DNA from: BPGX01 sp035405785
GTDB lineage: Bacteria > Bacteroidota > Bacteroidia > B-17B0 > Aurantibacillaceae
Length of the DNA stretch: 64,000 bases
Assembly (NCBI GenBank): GCA_035405785.1
Contig: DAONJS010000005.1
Coordinates: 112,150 to 176,149 of the forward strand
Direction of reading: 5' to 3'
Below the pieces are notes generated by a model. It was given only the letters and a program-made list of their open reading frames with translations, did not search any database and was not told the origin of the DNA. Shown here in pieces: positions 25,835 through 36,000 of the stretch. Position numbers and translations under genes: made by a program. The first letter of the stretch is position 1; each line of letters starts with the position of its first letter.

Positions 25835-26167
25835 ATGAAAGAAATTAAAATTAAAGTAATTGATAAAAATAATCAAACTGCTGAACTAACCGCCCCTTCA
25901 GATTTAGGATTAAGTTTAATGGAATTTCTAAAAGCAAGTGGTTATCCTATTCTTGCTACCTGTGGTGGAATGGCTTTATGTGCCACCTGTCATATAGAAG
26001 TATTGTCTAACTACGATAAATTGCCTGAACCTTCTAATGATGAACTTAATATGTTAGATACATTACCTGAAGTTTTTCCAACTTCTCGTTTGTCCTGTCA
26101 AATAAAACTCACTGAAAATACACCAGATTTAGAAATAAAAATTCGTGGGGAATTAGAAGGAGAGTAG
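25835..26167 (+). CDS. [2Fe-2S] ferredoxin, adrenodoxin type
   Basis: 110 residues from the ATG at 25835. Cluster ligands are C43, C49, C52 and C88 (CGGMALCATCH ... RLSCQI), the CX5CX2C...C spacing of vertebrate-type/ISC ferredoxins. The acidic stretch EPSNDELNMLD before the last Cys fits a partner-binding surface. It is 4 bases after ppiD. Likely an electron donor in Fe-S assembly or to oxygenases; which one cannot be said. Confidence 0.9.
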   Translation: MKEIKIKVIDKNNQTAELTAPSDLGLSLMEFLKASGYPILATCGGMALCATCHIEVLSNYDKLPEPSNDELNMLDTLPEVFPTSRLSCQIKLTENTPDLEIKIRGELEGE

Positions 26168-26254
26168 TTTTATTTGAAAAGATAATATTCTATTACTCAT
26201 CAGTTAATAATCAATATTTTCCATTACATTTACAGCCCTATTTATTTTAATCAA

Positions 26255-26293
26255 ATGGGACTTTTTAAAACTTTTATTGATAACAATTTGTAA
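26255..26293 (+). other. Possible leader peptide before the MBOAT gene
   Basis: A 12-codon open frame (MGLFKTFIDNNL) ends 3 bases before the MBOAT ATG at 26297. Such spacing could couple translation. There is no attenuator hairpin to support regulation, so this may be chance. Confidence 0.2.
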
Positions 26294-26296
26294 TTT

Positions 26297-27703
26297 ATGG
26301 TTTTCTCATCCATAACATTTCTTTTGTATTTCTTACCCTTGTTCTTAATTGCATATCAATTAGTACCTAAATCATTTAAAAATGGTTTTATACTTTTAGC
26401 CAGTATATTCTTTTATTCCTGGGGTGGTCCAAAATTTATATTCGCGATTCTTGCTACAACTTTCTTGGATTTTATTTTTGTTCAGAAAATGTATGTTGCT
26501 AAAACTTCTGCATCAAAAAAATTCTGGTTAATTTTATCTTTATGTATGAATCTTGGAATGTTATTTTATTTTAAGTATGCCAACTTTTTTTTAGAAAACA
26601 TCAGTGATTTATTTGGTATTCCATTTTCAGTCAAAAAAATTTTACTACCTGTTGGAATTTCCTTTTACACTTTTGAAAGTATAACTTATATGGTTGATGT
26701 TTATCGTGGTATTCATCCGCCATTGAAAAATTTCTGGCAATATCAAACATACATATTACTATTTCCAAAACTTATTGCTGGACCTATTGTAAGATTTCAC
26801 GAAATAGCAGACCAAATAACAGACAGATTAGAATCTTATGATAAAAAAATTCACGGGCTGGTATTGTTTTGTATAGGACTTTCTAAAAAAGTAATTTTAG
26901 CAAATACTATAGGCAAACAAGCAGATGAAGTATTTTTTATGTCTATTGAAACCATTGATACAATGGCTGCATGGGTAGGAGCACTAAGTTATACTTTTCA
27001 AATTTACTTTGATTTTAGTGGTTACAGCGATATGGCTATTGGCTTATGTAAATTTATGGGATTTGATATTCCCGAAAACTTTAATAATCCTTACATTTCA
27101 CAATCAATCACAGAATTTTGGAGAAGATGGCATATCACATTGGGCAGATGGATGAAAAACTATTTATACATTCCATTAGGAGGAAATAGAGTAAGTAAAA
27201 TTCGTACATTTATTAACTTATGGATAGTATTTATTTTATCAGGTTTGTGGCACGGTGCTAACTGGAATTTTATTTTTTGGGGAGCATATCATGGCTTATT
27301 TTTAGTTCTTGAAAAATGGACATTATTAAAATGGTATGAAAAAATTCCTTCTTTTATTAGAGTAGTTATTACTTTTGTAATTGTTGTAACAGGTTGGGTT
27401 TTATTTAGGAACGAAGATATTTATTATGCCCTTTCAGTAATTAAAAAAATGTATTCATTTGAATTTTCAGCAAATCAGGGATATTTATTAAATGACTTTT
27501 GGTTTTCTTTATCATTGTGTGTGTCGTTTTCGTTTTTTACACTTTTCCCATCACTTTACAATTTACAACAAAAGATTTACAATTTTCAACTTTCTAACAC
27601 TTCAAAATTAAAAATGATTATTGCTTCTGGTATATTATATTACATTGCATTGAGTTACATTGCTGCATTAGATTTTAATCCATTTATTTATTTCAGATTT
27701 TAA
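26297..27703 (+). CDS. MBOAT-family membrane O-acyltransferase (AlgI-like)
   Basis: 468 residues, about 10-11 membrane segments. MBOAT hallmarks are FWRRWHITLGRWMKNYLYIPLGG (about 274-296) and the catalytic-histidine motif LSGLWHGANWNF with H319. AlgI/PatA-type enzymes pass acetyl groups across the inner membrane to a periplasmic acetyltransferase. The next gene, one base later, encodes such a partner. The acceptor (exopolysaccharide, peptidoglycan or other glycan) is not shown by context. Confidence 0.92.
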   Translation: MVFSSITFLLYFLPLFLIAYQLVPKSFKNGFILLASIFFYSWGGPKFIFAILATTFLDFIFVQKMYVAKTSASKKFWLILSLCMNLGMLFYFKYANFFLENISDLFGIPFSVKKILLPVGISFYTFESITYMVDVYRGIHPPLKNFWQYQTYILLFPKLIAGPIVRFHEIADQITDRLESYDKKIHGLVLFCIGLSKKVILANTIGKQADEVFFMSIETIDTMAAWVGALSYTFQIYFDFSGYSDMAIGLCKFMGFDIPENFNNPYISQSITEFWRRWHITLGRWMKNYLYIPLGGNRVSKIRTFINLWIVFILSGLWHGANWNFIFWGAYHGLFLVLEKWTLLKWYEKIPSFIRVVITFVIVVTGWVLFRNEDIYYALSVIKKMYSFEFSANQGYLLNDFWFSLSLCVSFSFFTLFPSLYNLQQKIYNFQLSNTSKLKMIIASGILYYIALSYIAALDFNPFIYFRF

Positions 27704-27704
27704 A

Positions 27705-29057
27705 ATGGCAAAACAAAATACATATAATAAAAACACATCATCAAAATCATCTCAAAATTTAAGATTACTCTATCAATTGTTTTATCTAATAATTGCTTTA
27801 CCTGCTATTTTTACTTTTCTTAAAAAAGACAATACCCCGAATCTTACAGGAATTGTTATTTCAAAAGAAAGACCTGCACTCACAAAAGAAAACTGGTTTT
27901 CTGGATACTATCAAAAACAAACTGATGATTTTAATAACGACCATTGGGCATGGAAAGAATGGATGGTAAGATGGAATAATCAATTTTACTATACCTTTTT
28001 CAATGAAATTCGTGTTAATGGTTTTGTTGCTATAAAAGATAATTATGTGATTAGTAAAAGTTATATTTTATCGGCTTATGGAGATGATTTTATAGGAGAA
28101 GAAAAAATAAAAGAAAAATGTAGAAAAGCAAAAGTAGTTCAGGATTCATTAAAGAAAAAAGGGATTGACCTTGTGTTTCTTTTAATTCCAGGCAAAGGCA
28201 GATGGTGTGATGATAAAATTCCCGAAAAATACAAACATCCTGTTAAAAATACTAACTACGATACATACATTAAATACATCAAACATTTTGGTATCAATAA
28301 TCTGGATTTACAAAGATGGTTTTTGAATGATTTGAAGAATAAAGAAACGAATTTGATTTTTGCAAAATTTGCTCATCACTGGACACAATATGCAGAATGC
28401 CTTGCAGTAGATACTATTGTGAAATATCTGGAAAAATTAAGAAACAAACCATTCCCTCATATTGTTTGGGATAAAATAGAAATAAGTGATACACCTCGCA
28501 GTCGTGATGCAGATATTTTGAAAAGTATGAATCTTGCCATTAATCCACCATTTAATGAAAAATATGCTTATCCAGATTATGGCTTTGAGGTAGATTCAAG
28601 TTTGCAAAAGCAAAAAGTCCTTGTTATAGGAGATAGTTATTGGTATGGTCCTGTTTATATGGGGGTTAATAAATACCTTTTTGGAGATGGTCAATTCTGG
28701 TATTATTACAACAAAGTAATTCCAACCCCAATACCAGGTCAAAAAGTGGAAGTTTGGCAACTTAACTTAAAAGAATCTATTGAACAAAATGATATTATTA
28801 TGCTCGCTTATAGTGATGGTAATTTGTCCACATTTGCAAATACTTTTATTGAAGAAGCATATTTACTTTATACAAATCCAGAAGAGTTTCAAAAATTTTG
28901 GCAAAACAAACAACAGATACAACAATTTGCCCGTCAAATCAGAGAAACACCTGAATATCTAAAAAAAGCTACCATTTATTCTGAAGAAAATAAAATTTCA
29001 CTTGATTCTGCAATAATTTATTTAAGTCATCAATTATCAAAAGGTGAAATTCTTTAA
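27705..29057 (+). CDS. AlgX/AlgJ-like periplasmic O-acetyltransferase (SGNH hydrolase fold)
   Basis: 450 residues. One N-terminal membrane helix (about 20-38) precedes a periplasmic domain. The nucleophile motif is VLVIGDSYWYG (GDS at 309-311). The HHWT motif at 224-227 fills the place of the Asp-His-containing DxHWT block of AlgJ/AlgX; the usual Asp is an Ala here (KFAHHWTQ), which may shift the catalytic acid elsewhere. It is the partner of the upstream MBOAT protein for O-acetylation of a surface polymer. The two genes form a compact pair upstream of the SprB-repeat genes. Confidence 0.85.
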   Translation: MAKQNTYNKNTSSKSSQNLRLLYQLFYLIIALPAIFTFLKKDNTPNLTGIVISKERPALTKENWFSGYYQKQTDDFNNDHWAWKEWMVRWNNQFYYTFFNEIRVNGFVAIKDNYVISKSYILSAYGDDFIGEEKIKEKCRKAKVVQDSLKKKGIDLVFLLIPGKGRWCDDKIPEKYKHPVKNTNYDTYIKYIKHFGINNLDLQRWFLNDLKNKETNLIFAKFAHHWTQYAECLAVDTIVKYLEKLRNKPFPHIVWDKIEISDTPRSRDADILKSMNLAINPPFNEKYAYPDYGFEVDSSLQKQKVLVIGDSYWYGPVYMGVNKYLFGDGQFWYYYNKVIPTPIPGQKVEVWQLNLKESIEQNDIIMLAYSDGNLSTFANTFIEEAYLLYTNPEEFQKFWQNKQQIQQFARQIRETPEYLKKATIYSEENKISLDSAIIYLSHQLSKGEIL

Positions 29058-29083
29058 ATAAATCCTTCAAAAATTTATTCCAT

Positions 29084-29117
29084 TGAGTGAATGGTATCAT
29101 TTAATGAGTGAATGGTA
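29084..29117 (+). promoter_or_regulatory. Direct repeat upstream of first SprB-repeat gene
   Basis: TGAGTGAATGGTA occurs at 29084-29096 and again at 29105-29117, 21 bp apart (two helical turns). A shortened TGAGCGGT follows at 29130-29137 and runs into the -33 box. Arrangement and spacing suit an activator that binds tandem half-sites, such as a LytTR-type regulator, but the protein is unknown. Confidence 0.5.
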
Positions 29118-29136
29118 GCTTTTATTTATTGAGCGG

Positions 29137-29169
29137 TTTGGAAAATGTATTTACTTATATTTATCTTTG
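29137..29169 (+). promoter_or_regulatory. Promoter of the SprB-repeat gene pair
   Basis: A textbook Bacteroidota promoter: TTTG at 29137-29140, 21 bases, then TATCTTTG at 29162-29169, with the ATG at 29188. Confidence 0.75.
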
Positions 29170-29187
29170 CAAAAAATTGATTTATTG

Positions 29188-32100
29188 ATGAAAATAAATA
29201 AAATTATATTTTTAGTTACTTATTTCACTTCACTTTATTTTCATAATAGTTTTTCACAATGCATTACATATACAGTAAAAGCTTGCATAGATGGTGAAGA
29301 TACATTACATATTAAAAATAATCAAATGTGGTGGGGACATAATACTTTTAATCCTCCTGGAACGAGTGGCGCATGTTCTGGAGTATTATCAGTAAATAAT
29401 GTAAATTGGAATCCATGGAATAATCCATTTAATTTGCCAAATAGCGTTCAATGTTATTCTTTAAGTAATGTAAATGTTGTGTCTTGCAGAAGCAATTGTA
29501 ATTTACTGCAATCTCCATCTGCATCAAATGGATGGGAAACAATTTATTTACTAGATGATAATGGACCCGGAGGTGCCGCTGTTTATGAAATTGCATTTAC
29601 TTTTTGCCCAATATTTTCTTTAAATATTACATCTAATTCTGTTACTTGTAATGGTGGAAATAATGGGTCTGCAACTGTTACCCCTAATGGCAGCAGTGGT
29701 TATACTTATACATGGCTGCCAACAGGAGGAAATTCGTCAATAGCAAATTCATTAACTTCAGGAACATATACTGCACAAGTTCAAGATGCAAATAATTGTG
29801 TGTTCTCTAAAACTATCAATGTGATTCAACCAGCGCCACTTAATATCACAGGAGTACAAACAAAATCTACAACTTGTTTTGGAGGAACAAATGGTTCGGC
29901 CACTGTTAATGTAACAGGTGGAACTACACCATATTCTTATAATTTTCAACCTTCACCGGGTGCAACTACATCTAATACTGCTGGTAACCTTTCTGCAGGA
30001 ACATATACAGTTTATGTTACAGATGCTCATAGTTGTCCAACTCAATCAGTAACATTCAATATTAATCAACCACCCGATATTACTATTACAATTACACCAA
30101 CTGATGTTGCTTGTTTTGGCGGCAGTGATGGTGCAGCAATGGGCAATGCTCAGGGTGGAGCTGGCTTCTTTAATTTTGTATGGACAGATGGCACATCAAC
30201 AATTAGTGTAAATCCTTATGTAGGAAATCTTTCTGCAGGAGATTATACGCTTATTGTAACCGATATTAATGGTTGTGTAAAAACCGCATCAATTGATATT
30301 GGCGAACCTCCTCCATTGAATGTATTAATTCTCTCTACTCAATCAGTCAGTTGTAATAGTGGTAATGATGGGGCTGCCACTGTTTTGGGTGTTGGCGGTG
30401 TCGGCGGTTTTACTTATAGCTGGACACCTGGTGGATTTACTGGTCCTTCTATTTCTAATGTTCAGACAGGTACATACACTGTTTTTGTTACAGATACAAA
30501 TAATTGTGTTAAAGATGCTTCTATCACTATTTTACAACCTTCTGCACTAACTATTACAGCAGTTGAACAACAAAGCGTATTGTGTTATGCAGGATTTACA
30601 GGTATTGCCAGTGCAACATTAACAGGTGGCATTCCTAACTATAATTATACATGGTATGATGTGGTTGGAAATATAGTTTCAATTTCATCTACAGCCGCCA
30701 ATTTACCTGCAGGAAATTATACAGTAGTGGGGACTGATAATAATGGATGTTCTACGCAAACTGTTGTGAGTATATCGCAGCCCCCACCTATTAGTTTTAC
30801 CATTACTCAATTAGTAGATAGTGTTGGTTGTACCGGAACTCCAAGCAATACTGTTTATATAAATGCTTCGGGCGGAGTGGGCAATTATACATTTGCTTCT
30901 ATTCCATCTGCCATTACTTCATCTGCAAATATCAATGTACCACAAGGCACCTATACATTTGTTGTTGGAGACGCAAATGGATGTAGTTCATATACATTAT
31001 ACAATGTGGTATTACCTCCTCCTTACAATGTTATTGCATTTCAAACACAAAGCATTACCTGTAATGGATTATCAAATGGTTCTGCATCTGTTTCTGTAGT
31101 AGGAGGCGGAGGATCTTACACTTTTACATGGCAACCTATCAATCAATATGGACAAACAACATGGAGTTTATCAGCAGGTATTTATACGGTTACAGTAAAA
31201 AGTAAAAATGGTTGTATTCTTTCAGATACAGTTCAAATCTTTGAACCGCCACCTGTAGTGATAAATGCTTTGAATGCTTCTCCTGCTACCTGCGGTAATG
31301 CTAACGGTAGTGCCACTGTAACAGCATCAGGTGGAACCGGAACATTAACTTATAGTTGGTCTACAATACCTGTTCAAACTTCATCAATTAGTACTGGACT
31401 AACAGGGGGGCTCACTTATTCAGTTTTTGTAAGTGATGCTAATAATTGTACTGTATTTGACACCATTACCATTCCTTCTCCACCAGTACCAATTATTGTA
31501 TCTACTTCTTATACACCACCGCTTTGTTATGGAGGAAATGATGGTGCAGCATCAGTTACTTTTATAGATGGTACTCCACCTTCTACCATAACATGGCAAC
31601 CTGGTAATTTTCCACCTCTTACAACTATCAATAACATTCCAGCAGGAATATATACAGTGAGTGTAACAGATAGTTATGGTTGTACAACATATACCACTAT
31701 CAATGTAGTTCAACCGCCAGCTTTGAGTTTGCAGGTAACACCACAACACACAATTTGTTATGGAACAACTGGTACAGTTCAAGCTATCCCAACAGGCGGG
31801 ACACCACCTTATACATACAACTGGAATCCTGCAATTTTTACAGATGGAGGACCTCATTATGTTACACTTAATAATTCTTCAAATTATATTGTCAATGTTA
31901 CAGATGCTAATGGTTGTACTATTGGTCCTGATACTGTAAAAATTCATGTATTACCCCCATTACTTGCTAATGGAAGTTTTACAACAGTATGTGAACAGCA
32001 ACAACCTACTACCATCTGGGCAAACATAACAAGTCCGGGCAACGGAGGTCCATACACTTATACATGGAGCAATGGAGCAACAACCCCTTCTATTACCGTA

Positions 32101-33003
32101 ACAGGCATTTATCCTACACAACCTAACACATATACAGTTATTATTTCTGATGGTTGCAGTATTCCAAACGCTACTGCAGTAGCAACAGTTTCAGTACATC
32201 CATTACCAAAAGGATATTTTTCCTCTGATTTTGTGGAAGGATGTTCTCCATTAAATGTATTCTTTTCTGCAGTTTCAAATGGTCAGGGAGATTCTTACCA
32301 ATGGGATTTTGGAAACGGTTCAACTGCATCAGGAAGTCCTATTTCAACACAATATACAGCAGTAGGAACATACTCAGTAAAATTAACCATCACTTCTCAA
32401 TTTGGTTGTTATATTGATACGATAGCCAATCCATATATCACCATTCATCCAAGTCCAACAGCCGACTTTGAACCTGATAAATATGAAGCAAGTATTTTTG
32501 ATCCTGTATTTACTTTTACTAATCAATCAATAGGTGCAACTAATTATTTATGGGATTTTGGGGCTCCTAACCAACCCAATAATCAAACCACAGTGGTCAA
32601 TCCAATACATTACTACACAACCCCCGGCGAATATATTGTTACATTACTTGCAATAAATGAATTTGGTTGTGAAGACAGAATTGCAAAAAAATTAACGGTA
32701 ACTCCAGATTTTGTTCTGTATATACCTGATGCTTTTACTCCTGATGGTAATATGGTCAATGATATTTTTCAACCAAAAGGTGTTGGACTCCTTGAAACAC
32801 CTTACAAAATGTATATTTTTGACAGATGGGGAGAAGTGATTTTTACATCTGAAAATTTTTTAATCGGTTGGGATGGAAGAGTAAAAAGTACAGGAAAAAT
32901 AGCAGAGCAAGGCGTTTATACTTATAAAATTATTGTAGAAGATTTATTGCACAGAGAACATCAATTTGTTGGTCATGTAACTTTAATTGGAAACACAAAA
33001 TAA
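29188..33003 (+). CDS. Large secreted SprB-repeat/PKD protein with T9SS type B tail
   Basis: 1271 residues from ATG 29188, which follows the promoter and gives a signal peptide (MKINKIIFLVTYFTSLYFHNSFSQ). After an N-terminal domain of about 130 residues come roughly ten SprB-type repeats of about 85 residues, each opening with a C-x-G-x-x-(D/N)-G-(S/A)-A pattern followed by GG...Y.YxW (for example CNGGNNGSATV, CFGGTNGSATV, CYGGNDGAASV). Two PKD domains (YQWDFGNGS, YLWDFGAP) follow. The last 95 residues are the gliding-associated type B sorting domain (YIPDAFTPDGNMVNDIFQPKG ... YIFDRWGEVIF ... GVYTYKI). It is therefore exported by T9SS and probably a surface adhesin; motility is not shown. The next gene encodes a paralogue 11 bases on. 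Confidence 0.93.
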   Translation: MKINKIIFLVTYFTSLYFHNSFSQCITYTVKACIDGEDTLHIKNNQMWWGHNTFNPPGTSGACSGVLSVNNVNWNPWNNPFNLPNSVQCYSLSNVNVVSCRSNCNLLQSPSASNGWETIYLLDDNGPGGAAVYEIAFTFCPIFSLNITSNSVTCNGGNNGSATVTPNGSSGYTYTWLPTGGNSSIANSLTSGTYTAQVQDANNCVFSKTINVIQPAPLNITGVQTKSTTCFGGTNGSATVNVTGGTTPYSYNFQPSPGATTSNTAGNLSAGTYTVYVTDAHSCPTQSVTFNINQPPDITITITPTDVACFGGSDGAAMGNAQGGAGFFNFVWTDGTSTISVNPYVGNLSAGDYTLIVTDINGCVKTASIDIGEPPPLNVLILSTQSVSCNSGNDGAATVLGVGGVGGFTYSWTPGGFTGPSISNVQTGTYTVFVTDTNNCVKDASITILQPSALTITAVEQQSVLCYAGFTGIASATLTGGIPNYNYTWYDVVGNIVSISSTAANLPAGNYTVVGTDNNGCSTQTVVSISQPPPISFTITQLVDSVGCTGTPSNTVYINASGGVGNYTFASIPSAITSSANINVPQGTYTFVVGDANGCSSYTLYNVVLPPPYNVIAFQTQSITCNGLSNGSASVSVVGGGGSYTFTWQPINQYGQTTWSLSAGIYTVTVKSKNGCILSDTVQIFEPPPVVINALNASPATCGNANGSATVTASGGTGTLTYSWSTIPVQTSSISTGLTGGLTYSVFVSDANNCTVFDTITIPSPPVPIIVSTSYTPPLCYGGNDGAASVTFIDGTPPSTITWQPGNFPPLTTINNIPAGIYTVSVTDSYGCTTYTTINVVQPPALSLQVTPQHTICYGTTGTVQAIPTGGTPPYTYNWNPAIFTDGGPHYVTLNNSSNYIVNVTDANGCTIGPDTVKIHVLPPLLANGSFTTVCEQQQPTTIWANITSPGNGGPYTYTWSNGATTPSITVTGIYPTQPNTYTVIISDGCSIPNATAVATVSVHPLPKGYFSSDFVEGCSPLNVFFSAVSNGQGDSYQWDFGNGSTASGSPISTQYTAVGTYSVKLTITSQFGCYIDTIANPYITIHPSPTADFEPDKYEASIFDPVFTFTNQSIGATNYLWDFGAPNQPNNQTTVVNPIHYYTTPGEYIVTLLAINEFGCEDRIAKKLTVTPDFVLYIPDAFTPDGNMVNDIFQPKGVGLLETPYKMYIFDRWGEVIFTSENFLIGWDGRVKSTGKIAEQGVYTYKIIVEDLLHREHQFVGHVTLIGNTK

Positions 33004-33014
33004 AATATATAACT

Positions 33015-36000
33015 ATGAAAACAATTGATTTTATACTTAAAAAAATACCACAATGGAAATGGCTGCCATTGTTAGCATTAACATTTAATTTATCATTAAA
33101 TGCTCAGGAAAAATGGACAGATGAAGAGTTAGAAAAAAGATTTCCTTTTGTAAATTATGTCTTTGATGAAGATTCTTTACAAGGTTTTGATTGGGAGAAA
33201 ATAAATCAAATTGTTCAAAATGATGAACACCTTCAAAATAAAAATAGTTTTGAATATAAGTTTTTCTTATACAACATGAAAAGAAGTTTTATCATTGAAA
33301 AATACCATTTATATGAAAAAAATTTCAACAATAAATTTAATAACACAACTACAATCCAAACAGCTGCATGCAATAATGAAGATTTTGAGCAAGGAAACTT
33401 TAATGGTTGGACAGTAAGTGGATCTGCTCCTGCAGTTATTAAAACAACACCATTTAATGATCCTATTGTAGGACCTATTCCAAATTCTCCTCTTGGTGGT
33501 ACCCAGGTGGCACAATTAAATAATTTAGCTGGTGGATACTTAACAACAACTATCTCTAAAACCTTTGTAGTTGGTTCTTCTAATACATTTTTTCAAATTG
33601 CTTTTTTAGCAATATTGCAGGATCCAGGACACGCTTGTAGTTGTCAACCTAAGTTTACATTACAAGTAAGTGTCAATGGCAATCCGTTAGGTTGTCCTAA
33701 TTTTAATATTGTAGCGGGACCATGTTCAAATTATGGTTGTCCAACTTGGCAGAATGCTGGAGGCACAGTATATAATCCAACATGGCAGGTGGCTACATTA
33801 GATTTAACCCCCTATATGGGGCAAAATGTTACCATCACTATTTCTGCTATTGATTGTTGTGCTGGTGGTCATGGTGGTATGGTTTATGTAGATGCTTTAT
33901 GCGGAGACAATACAATTACTAATCAAATACTTAACAATTGCGGTCCTACTGCTACTGTAACGGCTTTACCTATGCAGGGTAATTACAACTGGAACGGACC
34001 ATCTGGTAGTGGTATAGTTAATTATACAGGTGCTACATTTACTACTAATGTTCCCGGTACTTATACTTTAAATATTAGCGGTCCTTGTTATTGTGCCCCT
34101 CTTATCAAGACAGTTCAGGTAAATATGGTGCCTCTTCCACTAACAGGACTTACCACACAAAAAAATTGTCGCACATTTACCATTACTAATACAGGCGATC
34201 CGGCTCCATCTGTTCAATCTTATACTATAACGGGAGGAACTCCTTCAACATTTACAACTTCATCGCCGACAAGCGTCGTCAGTTTTGCAAATGGTGGAAT
34301 ATATACAATATACCAGGAAATCAATAATGGAACCTGTAAAGGCACTTATTCTACCAACATAACCGTTCCTTTTGACCCTGTATTGAATGTTGCTACAAAT
34401 TCTGTTTCTTGTTATGGTTATAGTGATGGAAGTGCTGTAGTAAGTGCAAACAATGGAACATCACCTTATAATTTTACTTTAATCCCCTCTGCTGGTATTG
34501 GTAATGTTTCCAGTAACGATTACAACATTTCTAACATACCCGCCAATAATTATACAGTAAATGTTGTAGATGCGGCTGGCTGTTCTTCATCTATCAATTT
34601 TAATATCGCTCAACCCACTCCAATAACATTATCTGTTAGTTCAACTCCAGCAAGTTGTTACGCATTTAGTGATGGTTCTGCTTCAGTACAGGCAAGTGGA
34701 GGCACAGGAACTTATATTTATTATGAGTGGCAACCCTTTGGCGGAAGTGGTCCAGGAATGAGCACAGCCAATTATATACCAGCAGGTACTTATTCCGTTA
34801 AGGTTACAGATGCTAATTATTGTATTTCTACTCAAACCGTTCAGGTATCACAACCACCTGCTATATCAGTGAGTGTGGTGTCACAAAGTATATCTTGTTA
34901 TATGGGAAGTGATGGAAGTGCTACTGTTACTGCAAGCGGAGGTACTTCACCATTTACATACAGCTGGAATCCTTCAGTTTCTGCAACAAATGTCATAAAT
35001 AATGTTCCCTATAATACATACACCTGCACAATAATTGATAATAATGGATGTTCAAAAATTGAATATATTCCTATTAATCAACCGCCACAGGTAAAATTTC
35101 AATTTAGTAAAGTGCCCGACAGATGTTATCAAAACAATGGAATTATCATAAGCAATATACAAGGAGGTTCGCCACCTTATCAATACCAATGGAGCAATGG
35201 GGCTACAACTCCGAGTATTGGCGGGCTTACAGGAAATGTAGTTTATACACTTACGATTACAGATGCTCATAATTGCGTATATTCTGATACTGTTTATTTA
35301 CCTCGTCCAAATACACCTACTATTACTGCCTTGACATTTACACCACCATTGTGTAATTCCGGAAACAATGGTATAATCAGCGGATCAAGCACAGGAGGTA
35401 CGTCACCAATGTATTATACATGGTTACCCTATAACAATATACATGATACAATATTGACGGGAGTTTCAGCAGGAACTTATACATTTGTTGTTACTGATTA
35501 TTATGGTTGTACAACATCTTCAATTATTACGGTAACACAACCTACGCCTATCAATTTAAATGTAACACCCGATCAATTAATTTGCTATGGCAATACAGTA
35601 AACATCTTTGCAAATGCTAGCAATGGCACACCGCCTTATCAATACTTCTGGAATTCTGGTAGTGGAATGAATGGTTCAGGACCTCAACCTTTTACATTTA
35701 CAACTACTACAACCTTTACCGTATTTGCTCAAGATACCAATGGATGTAAATCATTACCAAAAATAATCACAATTTCTGTTAAACCACCACTTAAATTAAA
35801 AGATGATACTATCTGGATTTGTTCAGAAAGTCAATATACTTTACATCCTTATGTTATTTTGCCGGGCAATGGAGGAAATTATCAATGGACATGGAATACA
35901 GGTGCGAATACACAAGAAATAGTTATTACTGGTGATTATAATAATCAACCTCAAATTTACAGTGTATATGTTGATGATGGATGCACTCAACCAGGAGATA

